A stretch of 64,000 nucleotides of DNA from Dyadobacter frigoris. GTDB taxonomy: Bacteria > Bacteroidota > Bacteroidia > Cytophagales > Spirosomataceae. This document shows positions 53,973 to 63,069 of the stretch, in pieces. Location: positions 1-64,000 of the forward strand of contig NZ_SZVO01000015.1 in NCBI RefSeq assembly GCF_005280585.1. The letters are read 5' to 3'. The translations under genes were made by a program, and so were the position numbers. Each line of letters starts with the position of its first letter. The stretch's first letter is position 1. The notes below the pieces were generated by a model. That model saw only the letters and a list, made by a program, of their open reading frames with translations, was not told the DNA's origin and did no database searches.

Positions 53973-54730
53973 AAATAGCTGACAGAGAATTTTCTTCACG
54001 ACTTTTCACCGGAACCGGAAAATTTAATTCTTCAAAATTAATGGAAGAAGCACTGATCGCATCCGGCTCTGAGCTGGTAACAGTGGCACTTCGCCGAGTT
54101 GACATGCACAATGCCGAAGATGATATTCTAATACACCTAAAACATCCCTCGATTAATTTATTACCCAATACGTCCGGTGTGCGGACAGCCAAAGAAGCCG
54201 TTTTCGCAGCACAACTGGCAAGAGAAGCTTTGGAAACAAACTGGATAAAACTTGAAATTCATCCCGATCCGAAATACCTGATGCCGGATCCAATTGAAAC
54301 GCTTTTAGCAACCGAAGAATTGGCAAAATTAGGTTTTGTAATTCTTCCTTACATTCACGCAGACCCGGTTTTATGCAAGCGGTTGGAAAATGCAGGAGCT
54401 TCGGCGGTAATGCCATTGGGATCTCCGATTGGGAGCAATAAAGGTTTGAAAACGATTGATTTTCTGGAAATCATTATTGAACAAAGTAATGTTCCTGTGA
54501 TCGTGGATGCTGGAATTGGCTCACCGTCAGATGCTGCCAAAGCGATGGAAATTGGTGCTGATGCCGTTCTGGTTAATACAGCAATTGCTGTTACCGGAAA
54601 TCCTGTACAAATGGCGATTGCTTTTAAAATGGCCGTCGAAGCAGGAAGGATGGCTTTCCATGCGAGGTTAGCCAAACAAGGAAATTACGCCATAGCCAGC
54701 AGCCCGTTAACCGCTTTTTTAGATGACTAA
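53966..54730 (+). CDS. thiG: Thiazole synthase
   Basis: This 254-residue TIM-barrel enzyme builds thiazole phosphate from deoxyxylulose-5-phosphate, dehydroglycine and ThiS-thiocarboxylate. It has RLFTGTGKF, ELVTVALRRVDMHN, the Schiff-base Lys in NWIKLEIHPDPKYLMPD, and GIGSPSDAAKAMEIGADAVLVNTAIA. It overlaps thiE by 7 and thiH by 8 bases, typical of a tight operon. Confidence 0.96.
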   Translation: MLKIADREFSSRLFTGTGKFNSSKLMEEALIASGSELVTVALRRVDMHNAEDDILIHLKHPSINLLPNTSGVRTAKEAVFAAQLAREALETNWIKLEIHPDPKYLMPDPIETLLATEELAKLGFVILPYIHADPVLCKRLENAGASAVMPLGSPIGSNKGLKTIDFLEIIIEQSNVPVIVDAGIGSPSDAAKAMEIGADAVLVNTAIAVTGNPVQMAIAFKMAVEAGRMAFHARLAKQGNYAIASSPLTAFLDD

Positions 54731-55838
54731 TTTTCAAGATTTATTCGAATCATATAACTGGGATGACGTTAAGGAAAGCATTTATTCCAAAACAAAGAAC
54801 GACGTAGAACACGCGTTACATACATCCCGGAGGACATTGGAAGATTTCAAAGCACTGATTTCTCCTGCCGCCGCACCGTATCTTGAACCCATGGCGCAGC
54901 TTAGCCAGAAGTTAACACTGAAGCGTTTTGGGAAAACAATTCAGTTGTATATCCCGCTTTATCTTTCCAACGAATGTACCAATATTTGCACCTATTGCGG
55001 ATTTAGTCTGGATAATAAAGTAAGGAGAAAAACACTGACAGAGGAAGAAATTTTACGGGAAGTTCATGTCATCAAAAGCCTGGGGTATGATCACGTACTT
55101 TTGGTAACGGGTGAGGCCAATCAAACGGTTCACTTAGAATATTTTAAAAAAGTTTTAAATTTAATTCGACCTTATTTCGCTCAGGTTTCGATGGAGGTGC
55201 AGCCTTTGGATACAGAAGAATATGCTGAACTTATTCCACTTGGTTTGACTTCGGTACTGATTTATCAGGAAACTTATCATAAAGAAGATTACAAAAAACA
55301 TCATCCCAAAGGAAAAAAATCTAACTTTAATTACCGTTTGGAAACGCCGGACAGACTTGGTCAGGCTGGTATTCATAAAATGGGTTTAGGTGTTTTAATT
55401 GGTTTGGAAGATTGGCGGACGGATAGTTTTTTCACCGCTTTGCATCTCAATTATCTGGAAAAAAAATATTGGAAAACCCGTTACAGTTTGTCATTTCCAA
55501 GGCTTCGTCCATTTTCGGGCGGACTGGAACCGAAAGTTGAAATGAACGATAAAGAATTGGTGCAACTCATTTGTGCCTATCGTTTGTTTAATGAAGAAGT
55601 AGAAATTTCTCTATCAACCAGAGAATCTGAAAAGTTTAGAAATCATTGTGTTCAGCTTGGAATAACATCCATAAGTGCAGGTTCAAAAACAAATCCGGGA
55701 GGATATGCAGTGGAACCGGAATCCTTGGAACAATTTGAAATTTCAGATGAAAGAAGTCCGGAAATGATTGCGAATATGATCAGATCGAAAGGATATGAGC
55801 CTGTTTGGAAAGATTGGGACAGAGTGATGCAATGTTGA
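54723..55838 (+). CDS. thiH: 2-iminoacetate synthase, tyrosine lyase
   Basis: This 371-residue radical-SAM enzyme splits tyrosine to dehydroglycine and p-cresol, supplying the thiazole nitrogen and carbon. The iron-sulfur cysteines are Cys85, Cys89 and Cys92 in ECTNICTYCGF. It also has LGYDHVLLVTGEANQTVHLEYF and the C-terminal LSTRESEKFRNHCVQLGITSISAGS. It indicates the anaerobic-type ThiH route to dehydroglycine instead of ThiO. Length is normal. Confidence 0.95.
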   Translation: MTNFQDLFESYNWDDVKESIYSKTKNDVEHALHTSRRTLEDFKALISPAAAPYLEPMAQLSQKLTLKRFGKTIQLYIPLYLSNECTNICTYCGFSLDNKVRRKTLTEEEILREVHVIKSLGYDHVLLVTGEANQTVHLEYFKKVLNLIRPYFAQVSMEVQPLDTEEYAELIPLGLTSVLIYQETYHKEDYKKHHPKGKKSNFNYRLETPDRLGQAGIHKMGLGVLIGLEDWRTDSFFTALHLNYLEKKYWKTRYSLSFPRLRPFSGGLEPKVEMNDKELVQLICAYRLFNEEVEISLSTRESEKFRNHCVQLGITSISAGSKTNPGGYAVEPESLEQFEISDERSPEMIANMIRSKGYEPVWKDWDRVMQC

Positions 55839-55875
55839 ATTTTGAATGAGTGAATGATAGAATGTGTAACCCAGA

Positions 55876-55967
55876 ACGTCAGGCTGATAACGTAGCCGCA
55901 GAGCGGCCAAATATTTGTAGAAAGCTGGATATAATTAACGTAGATAAAGGTGCAGCGCACCGAAATA
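55876..55967. repeat. Dispersed palindromic repeat upstream of the thiF-like gene
   Basis: GCCGC-AGA-GCGGC (55895-55907) and GGTGC-AGC-GCACC (55949-55961) are two palindromes joined by an AT-rich stretch with AATATTTGTAGAAAGC. From memory, this composite recurs between genes in Cytophagales genomes. It lies just before the thiF-like start and explains a misleading upstream GTG at 55950. Confidence 0.5.
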
Positions 55968-55973
55968 TTAGCT

Positions 55974-57023
55974 GTGGAATCTCAGGAAAGAAAAAGATAT
56001 AGCCGCCAGATAATCTTACCGGAAATGGGTATTTCAGGGCAGGAAAAGTTGAAAGCTGCGAGAGTGCTTGTGATTGGTGCAGGCGGTTTAGGCTGTCCGG
56101 TTTTGCAATATCTGACTGCGGCCGGGGTTGGCACAATTTGTGTTGTCGATGATGATACGGTGGATGTTACCAACCTTCACCGCCAGATTTTATATTCAGC
56201 TGATGACATTGGAAAAAGCAAAGCTGAAACTGCCGTTAAAAAGCTTTCTGCAATGAATCCTTTTATTAATCTTATCGCGATACCGGTAAGACTGGATGAA
56301 TTAAATGCATCGGAAATTATTTCCAATTACGATTTGGTTATTGACGGATCGGACAATTTCGCAACACGTTATCTTGCCAATGACGTTTGCGTTGCACTGA
56401 ACAAACCATTGGTTTTTGGCTCTATTTTGCGTTTCGAAGGCCAGGTTTCCGTTTTTAATTACAAGGGCGGCCCAACATACCGCTGCCTTTTTCCCGAAGC
56501 CGAGGAAGGAGATAATTGTGAGGTTGCGGGCGTAATCGGAATTTTACCAGGTATTATTGGTACTTATATGGCCAACGAAACCATCAAAATCATCTGCGGA
56601 TTTGGTGAAATACTTTCTGGAAAATTACTGGTTTTGAATGCGCTTGGTAATACCAATAACGTTTTCAATTTTAGCCGATCGGCTGATTTTCCGATCGTGC
56701 AAAATGATAATGTAATTACTCCTTTAAAGACAATTTCTGAAATTAAAATTGAGGAAATGTTTTTTGAAGAACTGGAAAATAGACTGGAATCAAAATCAGA
56801 AGATTTATATCTGATCGATGTCCGGGAAAATTATGAATTTGAGGAAGATTTTATTGGTGGTGAGAATATTCCACTTGCCGAACTGCCTGAAAATATAGTT
56901 AACTTTCCAGCCGACAAAACCATCGTATTTTATTGCACAACAGGAAAACGCAGCCGTATTGCTGCCACGTTGTTAGCGAAAAACAGTTTTGAAGGTCGAA
57001 GTTTCTGGGTTAAAAAAGCTTAG
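55974..57023 (+). CDS. thiF: MoeB/ThiF-family adenylyltransferase with rhodanese domain
   Basis: From GTG 55974 (VESQERKRYSRQIILPEMG) the protein has 349 residues; the GTG at 55950 lies in a repeat. The N-terminal E1-like domain has GAGGLGCPVLQYL for ATP binding and DNFATRYLAND. The catalytic-type Cys is in EGDNCEVAGVIG. The second pair of the zinc-binding CxxC set seen in ThiF/MoeB is missing here. A C-terminal rhodanese domain (DVRENYEFEEDFIGG) has the active Cys in YCTTGKRS. It probably adenylates ThiS and supplies sulfur, closing the thi operon. Confidence 0.82.
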   Translation: MESQERKRYSRQIILPEMGISGQEKLKAARVLVIGAGGLGCPVLQYLTAAGVGTICVVDDDTVDVTNLHRQILYSADDIGKSKAETAVKKLSAMNPFINLIAIPVRLDELNASEIISNYDLVIDGSDNFATRYLANDVCVALNKPLVFGSILRFEGQVSVFNYKGGPTYRCLFPEAEEGDNCEVAGVIGILPGIIGTYMANETIKIICGFGEILSGKLLVLNALGNTNNVFNFSRSADFPIVQNDNVITPLKTISEIKIEEMFFEELENRLESKSEDLYLIDVRENYEFEEDFIGGENIPLAELPENIVNFPADKTIVFYCTTGKRSRIAATLLAKNSFEGRSFWVKKA

Positions 57024-57038
57024 CAAAATGTAAATTCC

Positions 57039-57851
57039 ATGCAAATCCTTCCCTCGCCGGCTCTTGCACAGATTGTAAAACATTTTCTGATTATTGAAAA
57101 TGACCACACTGCTCATGTACAGCACAGAATGTTTTCTGATGGGAATACGGGGATGGTTTTCAATTATGGAGATCCGCTAATCCATCTTGAAAGTCATAAT
57201 GAATTGTCAGCGATACTTCCTTTTGGCTTCATCTATGGCCAGTTGGACATTTTTCAAAACATCATTTCCGCTGGCAAAATTGGAATGCTGATCGTCGTTT
57301 TCCATCCATTTGGCCTTTCGTCCTTACTTAAAATTTCTGCCATTGAATTGAAAAATCAGATTCTGAATCTGGAAACTTTTTATTCTCTGGAAATCGAAAC
57401 TCTTCTTGATCAAATTTTTCAATCATCAGATATTTTTTCTAAAATCCAGATCGTAGAAAATTTCTTAACCCGGAAATTGACAATGTCTAATCAAGCTGAT
57501 AATCTTGCATTTAATACGATAAAGTTAATACATCACCATAACGGAAATCTATCCGTAAACCAGCTTACTTCCATCTTACAAATCAGTGAAAGAAAACTGC
57601 AAAGGACGTTTGAAGAGCATATCGGACTTCCCCCCAAGCGATATTCCGGTGTTATAAGGATTCAATATTTTTTAAAACTGCTGCGAAAAAGTCCGCGAAG
57701 TTTCCAAACCAAACTGGTTTATGATGCGGGATTTTTTGATCAGGCACATTTGATCAGAGAAATGAAAAATATTTCGGGTATTACGCCAAGTCAATATATT
57801 AGTCAAACAAATTTACTGGCTGCCAATTTCTTACAGATTCCTGAAAAATAA
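57039..57851 (+). CDS. AraC-family transcriptional regulator
   Basis: This 270-residue regulator has an N-terminal sensor domain (DUF6597-like, FIYGQLDIFQNIISAGKIGMLIVVFHPFGLS) and a C-terminal AraC double HTH (LSVNQLTSILQISERKLQRTFEEHIGLPPKRYSGV, FDQAHLIREMKNISGITPSQY). Ligand and targets are unknown. It starts 15 bases behind thiF and is followed by a nitrilase-family gene 78 bases on, so it may control that gene. Confidence 0.9.
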   Translation: MQILPSPALAQIVKHFLIIENDHTAHVQHRMFSDGNTGMVFNYGDPLIHLESHNELSAILPFGFIYGQLDIFQNIISAGKIGMLIVVFHPFGLSSLLKISAIELKNQILNLETFYSLEIETLLDQIFQSSDIFSKIQIVENFLTRKLTMSNQADNLAFNTIKLIHHHNGNLSVNQLTSILQISERKLQRTFEEHIGLPPKRYSGVIRIQYFLKLLRKSPRSFQTKLVYDAGFFDQAHLIREMKNISGITPSQYISQTNLLAANFLQIPEK

Positions 57852-57929
57852 ATTCCGTTGTCGGGTTTGTACAATTTTGAAAATCCGCTGTTTTCTACTT
57901 TTGAATCGTTTACTATAAATGACAAAAGC

Positions 57930-58871
57930 ATGGAAAATATTAAAATAGCGACTGCACAATTTGAGAACCGCAGCGGTGATAAAGCTTACAATCTTCAAAT
58001 CATCAGCCAACTTTCTAAACAGGCCGCGACCAAAGGCGCAAAGGTTATTTCCTTTCACGAATGCTCGGTAACGGGTTATACTTTTGCCCGTCATTTGTCC
58101 AAAGAGCAATTACTGGATATCGCAGAATTTATTCCTAACGGCGAAAGTATTAAAAAACTCACCGAAATCTCCCGTGAACATAACATTACAATTTTGGCCG
58201 GATTGTTTGAAAAAGATTCGGAAGATAAAATTTATAAAGCTTATGTCTGTGTCAATGAAAACGGACTGGTTGCCAAATTCAGGAAACTTCATCCTTTCAT
58301 AAATCCGCATTTATCCGCGGGCAATGAATATGTCGTTTTTGACTTATTCGGTTGGAAATGCGGGATTCTGATTTGTTATGATAATAATATTATTGAAAAT
58401 GTAAGAGCTACAAAACTTCTTGGGGCCGATGTTATTTTTATGCCACACGTGACCATGTGTACGCCCTCAACGCGCCCTGGCGCAGGTTTTGTTGATCCCG
58501 TTTTATGGAAAAACAGAGAGTCAGACCCAACTTCGCTTCGTCAGGAATTTGATGGTGCCAAAGGTCGCAGCTGGCTTATGAAATGGTTACCCGCGCGTGC
58601 TTATGACAACGCGGTTTATGCCATTTTCTCCAATCCAATCGGTATGGATGATGATCAGCTAAAAAACGGCTGTTCCATGATTCTCGATCCTTACGGAGAC
58701 ATCATTGCAGAATGTCGTGAGCTTGATAATGATATAGCTGTTGCAACTTTAACACCGGAAAAACTGGAACGTGCTGGTGGTTTCAGATATATAAAAGCGC
58801 GGCGGCCGGATTTGTATGGAGATATAATTGGGAGGGAACATACTTCGGAACAAAAGGTTGTCTGGTTGTAG
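57930..58871 (+). CDS. Nitrilase-superfamily carbon-nitrogen hydrolase
   Basis: From ATG 57930 (MENIKIATAQFENRSG) the protein has 313 residues; a TTG at 57858 adds a non-family leader. The catalytic triad can be placed at Glu44 (FHECSVTGY), Lys119 (FRKLHPF) and Cys149 (CGILICYDNN). It hydrolyses an amide or nitrile; the family includes N-carbamoyl-amino-acid and aliphatic amidases. It lies behind the AraC regulator. Confidence 0.87.
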   Translation: MENIKIATAQFENRSGDKAYNLQIISQLSKQAATKGAKVISFHECSVTGYTFARHLSKEQLLDIAEFIPNGESIKKLTEISREHNITILAGLFEKDSEDKIYKAYVCVNENGLVAKFRKLHPFINPHLSAGNEYVVFDLFGWKCGILICYDNNIIENVRATKLLGADVIFMPHVTMCTPSTRPGAGFVDPVLWKNRESDPTSLRQEFDGAKGRSWLMKWLPARAYDNAVYAIFSNPIGMDDDQLKNGCSMILDPYGDIIAECRELDNDIAVATLTPEKLERAGGFRYIKARRPDLYGDIIGREHTSEQKVVWL

Positions 58872-58991
58872 GTAAACAAGAATTTACCCGTTACTTTTCG
58901 TTAATTCGTTGAGTCAACGCAATGAATTTAGCTAAATTGGTTGAATACGCTTATTGATTTATCTAAAAAGTGTTAAACCAAATAAGACTAG

Positions 58992-59135
58992 AAATATCTT
59001 ACGAAGAAATTTATTAAGTCACTTCAAGACAGTAAGATTAAGTTCCCCAAGGCTTTCATCGAAGCGTACCCGGAAGCAAAGACCAATTGGATAACACGCG
59101 ACAACTATATTGATTTCATCACAGGATTAGTGTAA
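58992..59135 (+). pseudogene. 47-codon C-terminal gene remnant (unidentified)
   Basis: From just after a TAG (58989-58991) to a TAA at 59133-59135 the frame reads KYLTKKFIKSLQDSKIKFPK, then AFIEAYPEAKTNWITRDN and YIDFITGLV. There is no ATG or plausible start, yet the composition looks like real protein. It is probably the end of a decayed gene. I do not recognise the family. Confidence 0.35.
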
Positions 59136-59149
59136 CATTTTTTAATATT

Positions 59150-60847
59150 ATGAAAATCAGTCACTTTACCAGAATAAGTTTAGCAGCCATCTTACTGTTT
59201 TTCATAATATTTCAGTCTATTGCACAAGAAGCAAAACCCGTCTCCATCGAAATCGATTTAAACAAAGAAAAAGGACAAATAAAACCCATCTGGTCATGGT
59301 TTGGCTATGATGAGCCGAATTATACTTACATGAAAGACGGAAAAAAACTGCTTACTGAATTGTCTCAGTTAAGTAAAGTCCCGGTTTTTGTCCGCGCACA
59401 TAGTATGCTCGTTACCGGCGACGGTGTGGCCGCTTTGAAATGGGGCTCAACTAATGCTTACACGGAAGATAAAGACGGAAAACCAATTTATAACTGGACA
59501 ATAGTCGACAAAATATTTGATACTTATATTGAACGCGGCATGAAACCTATTGCGCAAATCGGTTTCATGCCCGAGGCTTTATCTTCTCATCCTCAGCCTT
59601 ATAGGCATTTTTGGAAACCCGGCGACAACTACAATGATATCTATACCGGCTGGGCTTATCCGCCAAAAGATTATACGAAATTTGCAGAACTGGTCTATCA
59701 GTGGGTAAAACATTCCGTTGAAAAATATGGCAAAAAAGAAGTTGAAAGCTGGTATTGGGAATTATGGAATGAGCCAAATATTGGCTATTGGAAAGGAACA
59801 ACGGAGGAATATATCAAAATGTATGACTATTCTGCCGATGCTGTAAAACGCGCTTTACCCACCGCAAAGGTCGGTGGTCCGGAAGTAACAGGCCCCAACT
59901 GGGACGTTTCAGCCAAATTTTTCAGAGCATTCCTGGATCATGTTACCAAGGGAAAAAATTATGTAACGGGCAAAATTGGCTCGCCTATCGATGTTTTGAC
60001 TTTTCATGCCAAAGGAGCACCAAAACTGGTTGATGGTATTGTGCGTATGGATATGGGGACACAGCTGCGTGATATGAACAAAGGTTTTGAGATTGTTGCT
60101 TCATATCCAACGCTTAAAAAATTACCAATCATTATCGGAGAATCTGATCCGGAAGGCTGTGCGGCTTGTTCTGAAGATTTAAGTCCGCAAAATGCCTACC
60201 GGAATGGCACAATGTATTCAAGTTATACGGCGGCATCTTTTGCGAGAAAATCGGATCTGGCAGAAGCCCGAGGTGTAAATTTATTAGGAGCCGTAACCTG
60301 GGCATTTGAATTTGAAGATCAGGCCTGGTTTCGTGGATTCCGGGATTTGGCTACCAATGGCGTTGATAAACCAGTCCTGAACGTTTTCAGAATGTTTGGC
60401 ATGATGCAGGGAACGCGTGTGGATGTAAAACAAAATCTGGCTTATAATTTTCTGAAAGTTCGGGATGAAAGTGTTCGTGGCGAACCTGATATTAATGCTT
60501 TTGCTTCAAAGGATCAGAAGGAAGCCGCAGTAATGGTATGGAATTATCATGACGACAACAAACCAGCCCCGGATTCTCCTGTTGCGATTCATGTTAAGGG
60601 AATAACAGCCCAAAAAGTTTTGGTTCAACATTACCGGATTGATCAGAAATACAGCAATTCTTATGAGGTCTGGAAGAAAATGGGATCACCTAAAAATCCG
60701 TCCGCTGAGCAAATAACAATACTTGAAAAAGCCGGACAATTACAGCTCCTTACTTCGCCTGAATGGGTTAATGTTAAAAATGGAGAATTAACGATGGAAT
60801 TTCCACTCCCTCGCCAGGCTGTTTCATTCTTAAAAATTACCTGGTAA
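59150..60847 (+). CDS. Exported GH39-like glycoside hydrolase
   Basis: This 565-residue protein has a Sec signal (about residues 1-26, ending SIAQE) and a TIM barrel of the GH39/beta-xylosidase type. The acid/base is Glu208 in WNEPNIGYW and the likely nucleophile Glu331 in IIGESDPEGC. A C-terminal beta-sandwich region begins around residue 460. It would hydrolyse xylosidic or iduronic-type linkages in the periplasm; the substrate is inferred. It starts 15 bases after the decayed remnant. Confidence 0.83.
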   Translation: MKISHFTRISLAAILLFFIIFQSIAQEAKPVSIEIDLNKEKGQIKPIWSWFGYDEPNYTYMKDGKKLLTELSQLSKVPVFVRAHSMLVTGDGVAALKWGSTNAYTEDKDGKPIYNWTIVDKIFDTYIERGMKPIAQIGFMPEALSSHPQPYRHFWKPGDNYNDIYTGWAYPPKDYTKFAELVYQWVKHSVEKYGKKEVESWYWELWNEPNIGYWKGTTEEYIKMYDYSADAVKRALPTAKVGGPEVTGPNWDVSAKFFRAFLDHVTKGKNYVTGKIGSPIDVLTFHAKGAPKLVDGIVRMDMGTQLRDMNKGFEIVASYPTLKKLPIIIGESDPEGCAACSEDLSPQNAYRNGTMYSSYTAASFARKSDLAEARGVNLLGAVTWAFEFEDQAWFRGFRDLATNGVDKPVLNVFRMFGMMQGTRVDVKQNLAYNFLKVRDESVRGEPDINAFASKDQKEAAVMVWNYHDDNKPAPDSPVAIHVKGITAQKVLVQHYRIDQKYSNSYEVWKKMGSPKNPSAEQITILEKAGQLQLLTSPEWVNVKNGELTMEFPLPRQAVSFLKITW

Positions 60848-60976
60848 AATCAATTTTTTTTCTGATCCAAAAAATTAATTTAAGATTAATTTTACTCTAT
60901 CAATTTGGTAGATTTAATAGTTTTAGTAGTTTTGCATAGAATCACACAAATTGCTGAATTATTAATTCCGATTACA

Positions 60977-61861
60977 ATGCTAGAAAAAGTCCTTTCTCTT
61001 AAACTTCCTACAAAACCGGTTTGGTATATTTTGCCAATCAGTGTAATTGTTCTTTTCATTGGTTTTTTGTTTTTAAATGGGACAATATCGGTTACCCAGG
61101 ATAGTATAGGAACATTTATATCCAGCGACTTTGCGCTGTATCTATTGGTAGGACTTGCTGCTCAACTTGTTGACGGCGCACTTGGAATGGCTTATGGTGT
61201 AACGTCCACTTCCTTTTTACTAAGTCTTGGTGTAACCCCAGCAGTAAGCAGCGCAAGCGTACACGTGGCTGAAATGTTCACAACCGGCGCCTCCGCGATT
61301 TCGCATTTCAGATTTAAAAATATCAATAAAAAACTTTTCAAATCGCTTCTGATTCCAGGTGTGCTTGGTGCAGTTACGGGAGCGTACCTTCTTTCAGATA
61401 TAATCGATGGTGCTGTAATTAAACCTTATATCGCATTTTATATGCTGGTTTTAGGTGTGATCATTATTCGTAAAGCAATCCGGAAAAACCTGGTTAAAAA
61501 TAAAACGAAACGTATCGGTATTCTGGCAGCAACGGGCGGATTTATGGATTCTGTTGGCGGGGGCGGCTGGGGGCCTATTGTTACCTCAACTTTGCTTGGC
61601 CAGGGACGTGATCCGCGTTATACTATCGGATCTGTCAATGCGGCTGAATTTGTCATTAGTTTTGCGAGCGGTATTACATTTCTGATTTTTAATGGTATCA
61701 ACAACTGGCAGGTTGTACTTGGACTTATTATTGGCGGGGTAATTGCGGCACCTTTCGGAGCGCTGCTTGTTGGAAAAATCAAGCGCAAACCGTTGATGTT
61801 AATGGTTGGAATTCTGGTGATTGGTTTAAGTTTAAGAACCATTATTCTGAGTATTATCTAA
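60977..61861 (+). CDS. TauE/SafE-family sulfite/organosulfur exporter
   Basis: From ATG 60977 the protein has 294 residues; an upstream TTG at 60905 would add 24. It has seven or eight hydrophobic helices with the TauE/SafE repeats (LVGLAAQLVDGALGMAYGVTSTSFLLSLG and a second GGFMDSVGGGGWGPIVTSTLLGQG). It exports sulfite, sulfoacetate or other anions or acts in cysteine sulfur handling. It lies alone before nuoA. Confidence 0.88.
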   Translation: MLEKVLSLKLPTKPVWYILPISVIVLFIGFLFLNGTISVTQDSIGTFISSDFALYLLVGLAAQLVDGALGMAYGVTSTSFLLSLGVTPAVSSASVHVAEMFTTGASAISHFRFKNINKKLFKSLLIPGVLGAVTGAYLLSDIIDGAVIKPYIAFYMLVLGVIIIRKAIRKNLVKNKTKRIGILAATGGFMDSVGGGGWGPIVTSTLLGQGRDPRYTIGSVNAAEFVISFASGITFLIFNGINNWQVVLGLIIGGVIAAPFGALLVGKIKRKPLMLMVGILVIGLSLRTIILSII

Positions 61862-61935
61862 TTTTAATTATCTGCAAATACAGAATTCCTGACACACTTT
61901 CAATAGTCATTTACCATGACTAAATCAAAATTCCT

Positions 61936-61943
61936 TAGCTTTG
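61936..61943 (+). promoter_or_regulatory. Candidate -7 box of nuoA
   Basis: TAGCTTTG is an exact match to the Bacteroidota -7 box TAnnTTTG, about 22 bases before the nuoA ATG at 61965. No clear TTG lies at the expected -33 position. It also overlaps a possible TTG start at 61941, which favours the ATG at 61965. Confidence 0.35.
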
Positions 61944-61964
61944 CAGAAACTCGTTTCCTGCCTT

Positions 61965-62435
61965 ATGCTTAGTGATTTTGGTTATATACTTCTCTTTATA
62001 ATTGCCGCGGTTTCCCTTATCGGGCTCATGCTGACGATCGCTCGTTTTTTAAGACCTGATCGTCCGAATGAAGAAAAACTTACTACGTATGAGTCCGGAG
62101 AAGATCCTCTGGGAAATGCGAATGTGCAGTTCAATGTTCGTTTTTATGTAATCGCCCTGATTTTTGTCCTTTTTGAAATCGAATTATTATTCCTGTTTCC
62201 TTGGGCAGTTGTCTTTGGTAATGAGGAACTTATTGCGCAGACTAATGGCCAATGGGGCTGGTTTGCTATGGCAGAAATGACAGTTTTTGTCTTGATTCTG
62301 ATTCTTGGATTAGCTTATGCCTGGGTAAAAGGATATCTGGACTGGGTTCGTCCGCAACCGCAAATTCCGGAAGTAAAATCGCCTGTTCCTGCCGATTTGT
62401 ATAAACAGGTTAATGAGAAATATAAAAGAACTTAA
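61965..62435 (+). CDS. nuoA: NADH-quinone oxidoreductase subunit A
   Basis: From ATG 61965 this 156-residue subunit has three membrane helices. The NuoA signature is in YESGEDPLGNANVQFNVRFYVIALIFVLFEIELLFLFPWAV, with the conserved Glu/Asp in the second helix. It is the membrane arm subunit next to the quinone site of complex I. No nuoB follows within the window: a 245-bp tandem repeat and a minus-strand gene come next. The rest of the complex I genes must lie elsewhere. Confidence 0.93.
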   Translation: MLSDFGYILLFIIAAVSLIGLMLTIARFLRPDRPNEEKLTTYESGEDPLGNANVQFNVRFYVIALIFVLFEIELLFLFPWAVVFGNEELIAQTNGQWGWFAMAEMTVFVLILILGLAYAWVKGYLDWVRPQPQIPEVKSPVPADLYKQVNEKYKRT

Positions 62436-62479
62436 TTTTTGTCAGTTTTTAAAATAGATAAAAAGAATTCCCGAAAACT

Positions 62480-63046
62480 CCAGGAGGCTCCGATGGAGCC
62501 AGAAAATTTCCGCCGGGTAATAAATTTCTATAAACAGGGTGCTCCTATGGAGCTGTGGATTTATCAACCTTCTATCAATTTGTAAAGGAGCTGTAAATAA
62601 GAGGCCCCATTTTGATTGATTAAGAAAATCATTTATTCTTAATCAATCAGCAATGAGCTAAATTTTGCTCGATAAGAGCATCCTGTTTATAGCAACAAAT
62701 TTCTTGCTGTATCCCGGCTCCATAGGAGCCTCCGATGCAGCAAGAAAATTTCCGCCGGGTAATAAATTTCTATAAACAGGATGCTCCTATGAGAGCTATG
62801 AAAATTTATCAACCTTCTATCAATTTGTAAAGGAGCTGTAAATAAGAGGCCCCATTTTGATTGATTAAGAAAATCATTTATTCTTAATCAATCAAAATGA
62901 GCTAAATTTTGCTCGATAAGAGCATCCTGTTTATAGCAACAAATTTCTTGTTTCCGAATCCTGGCCCCATAGGAGCCTCCGATACAGCCAGAAAATTTCC
63001 GCCGGGGTAATAAATTTCTATAAACAGGATGCTCCTATGGAACAGT
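62480..63046. repeat. Tandem repeat of about 245-bp units with nested hairpins
   Basis: The sequence AGAAAATTTCCGCCGG recurs at 62501, 62743 and 62990, giving unit lengths of 242 and 247 bases and about 2.3 copies. Each unit holds long internal hairpins, for example GATTGATTAAGAA / TTCTTAATCAATC, and pairs such as GCTCCTATGGAGC and GGCTCCATAGGAGCC. An imperfect inverted match between AAATTTCTATAAACAGGATGC and its partner ending GAGCATCCTGTTTATAG is also visible within each unit. No gene is supported in the region. Confidence 0.85.
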
Positions 63047-63069
63047 GAATACGCCCCCCAAAAATCATT

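Noticed and set aside
55950..55973. Upstream GTG start of the thiF-like gene
   Set aside because: It falls in a dispersed repeat (GGTGCAGCGCACC) and the family N-terminus fits the GTG at 55974.
62480..63046. CRISPR array
   Set aside because: The units are about 245 bases and conserved throughout, not short repeats with variable spacers.
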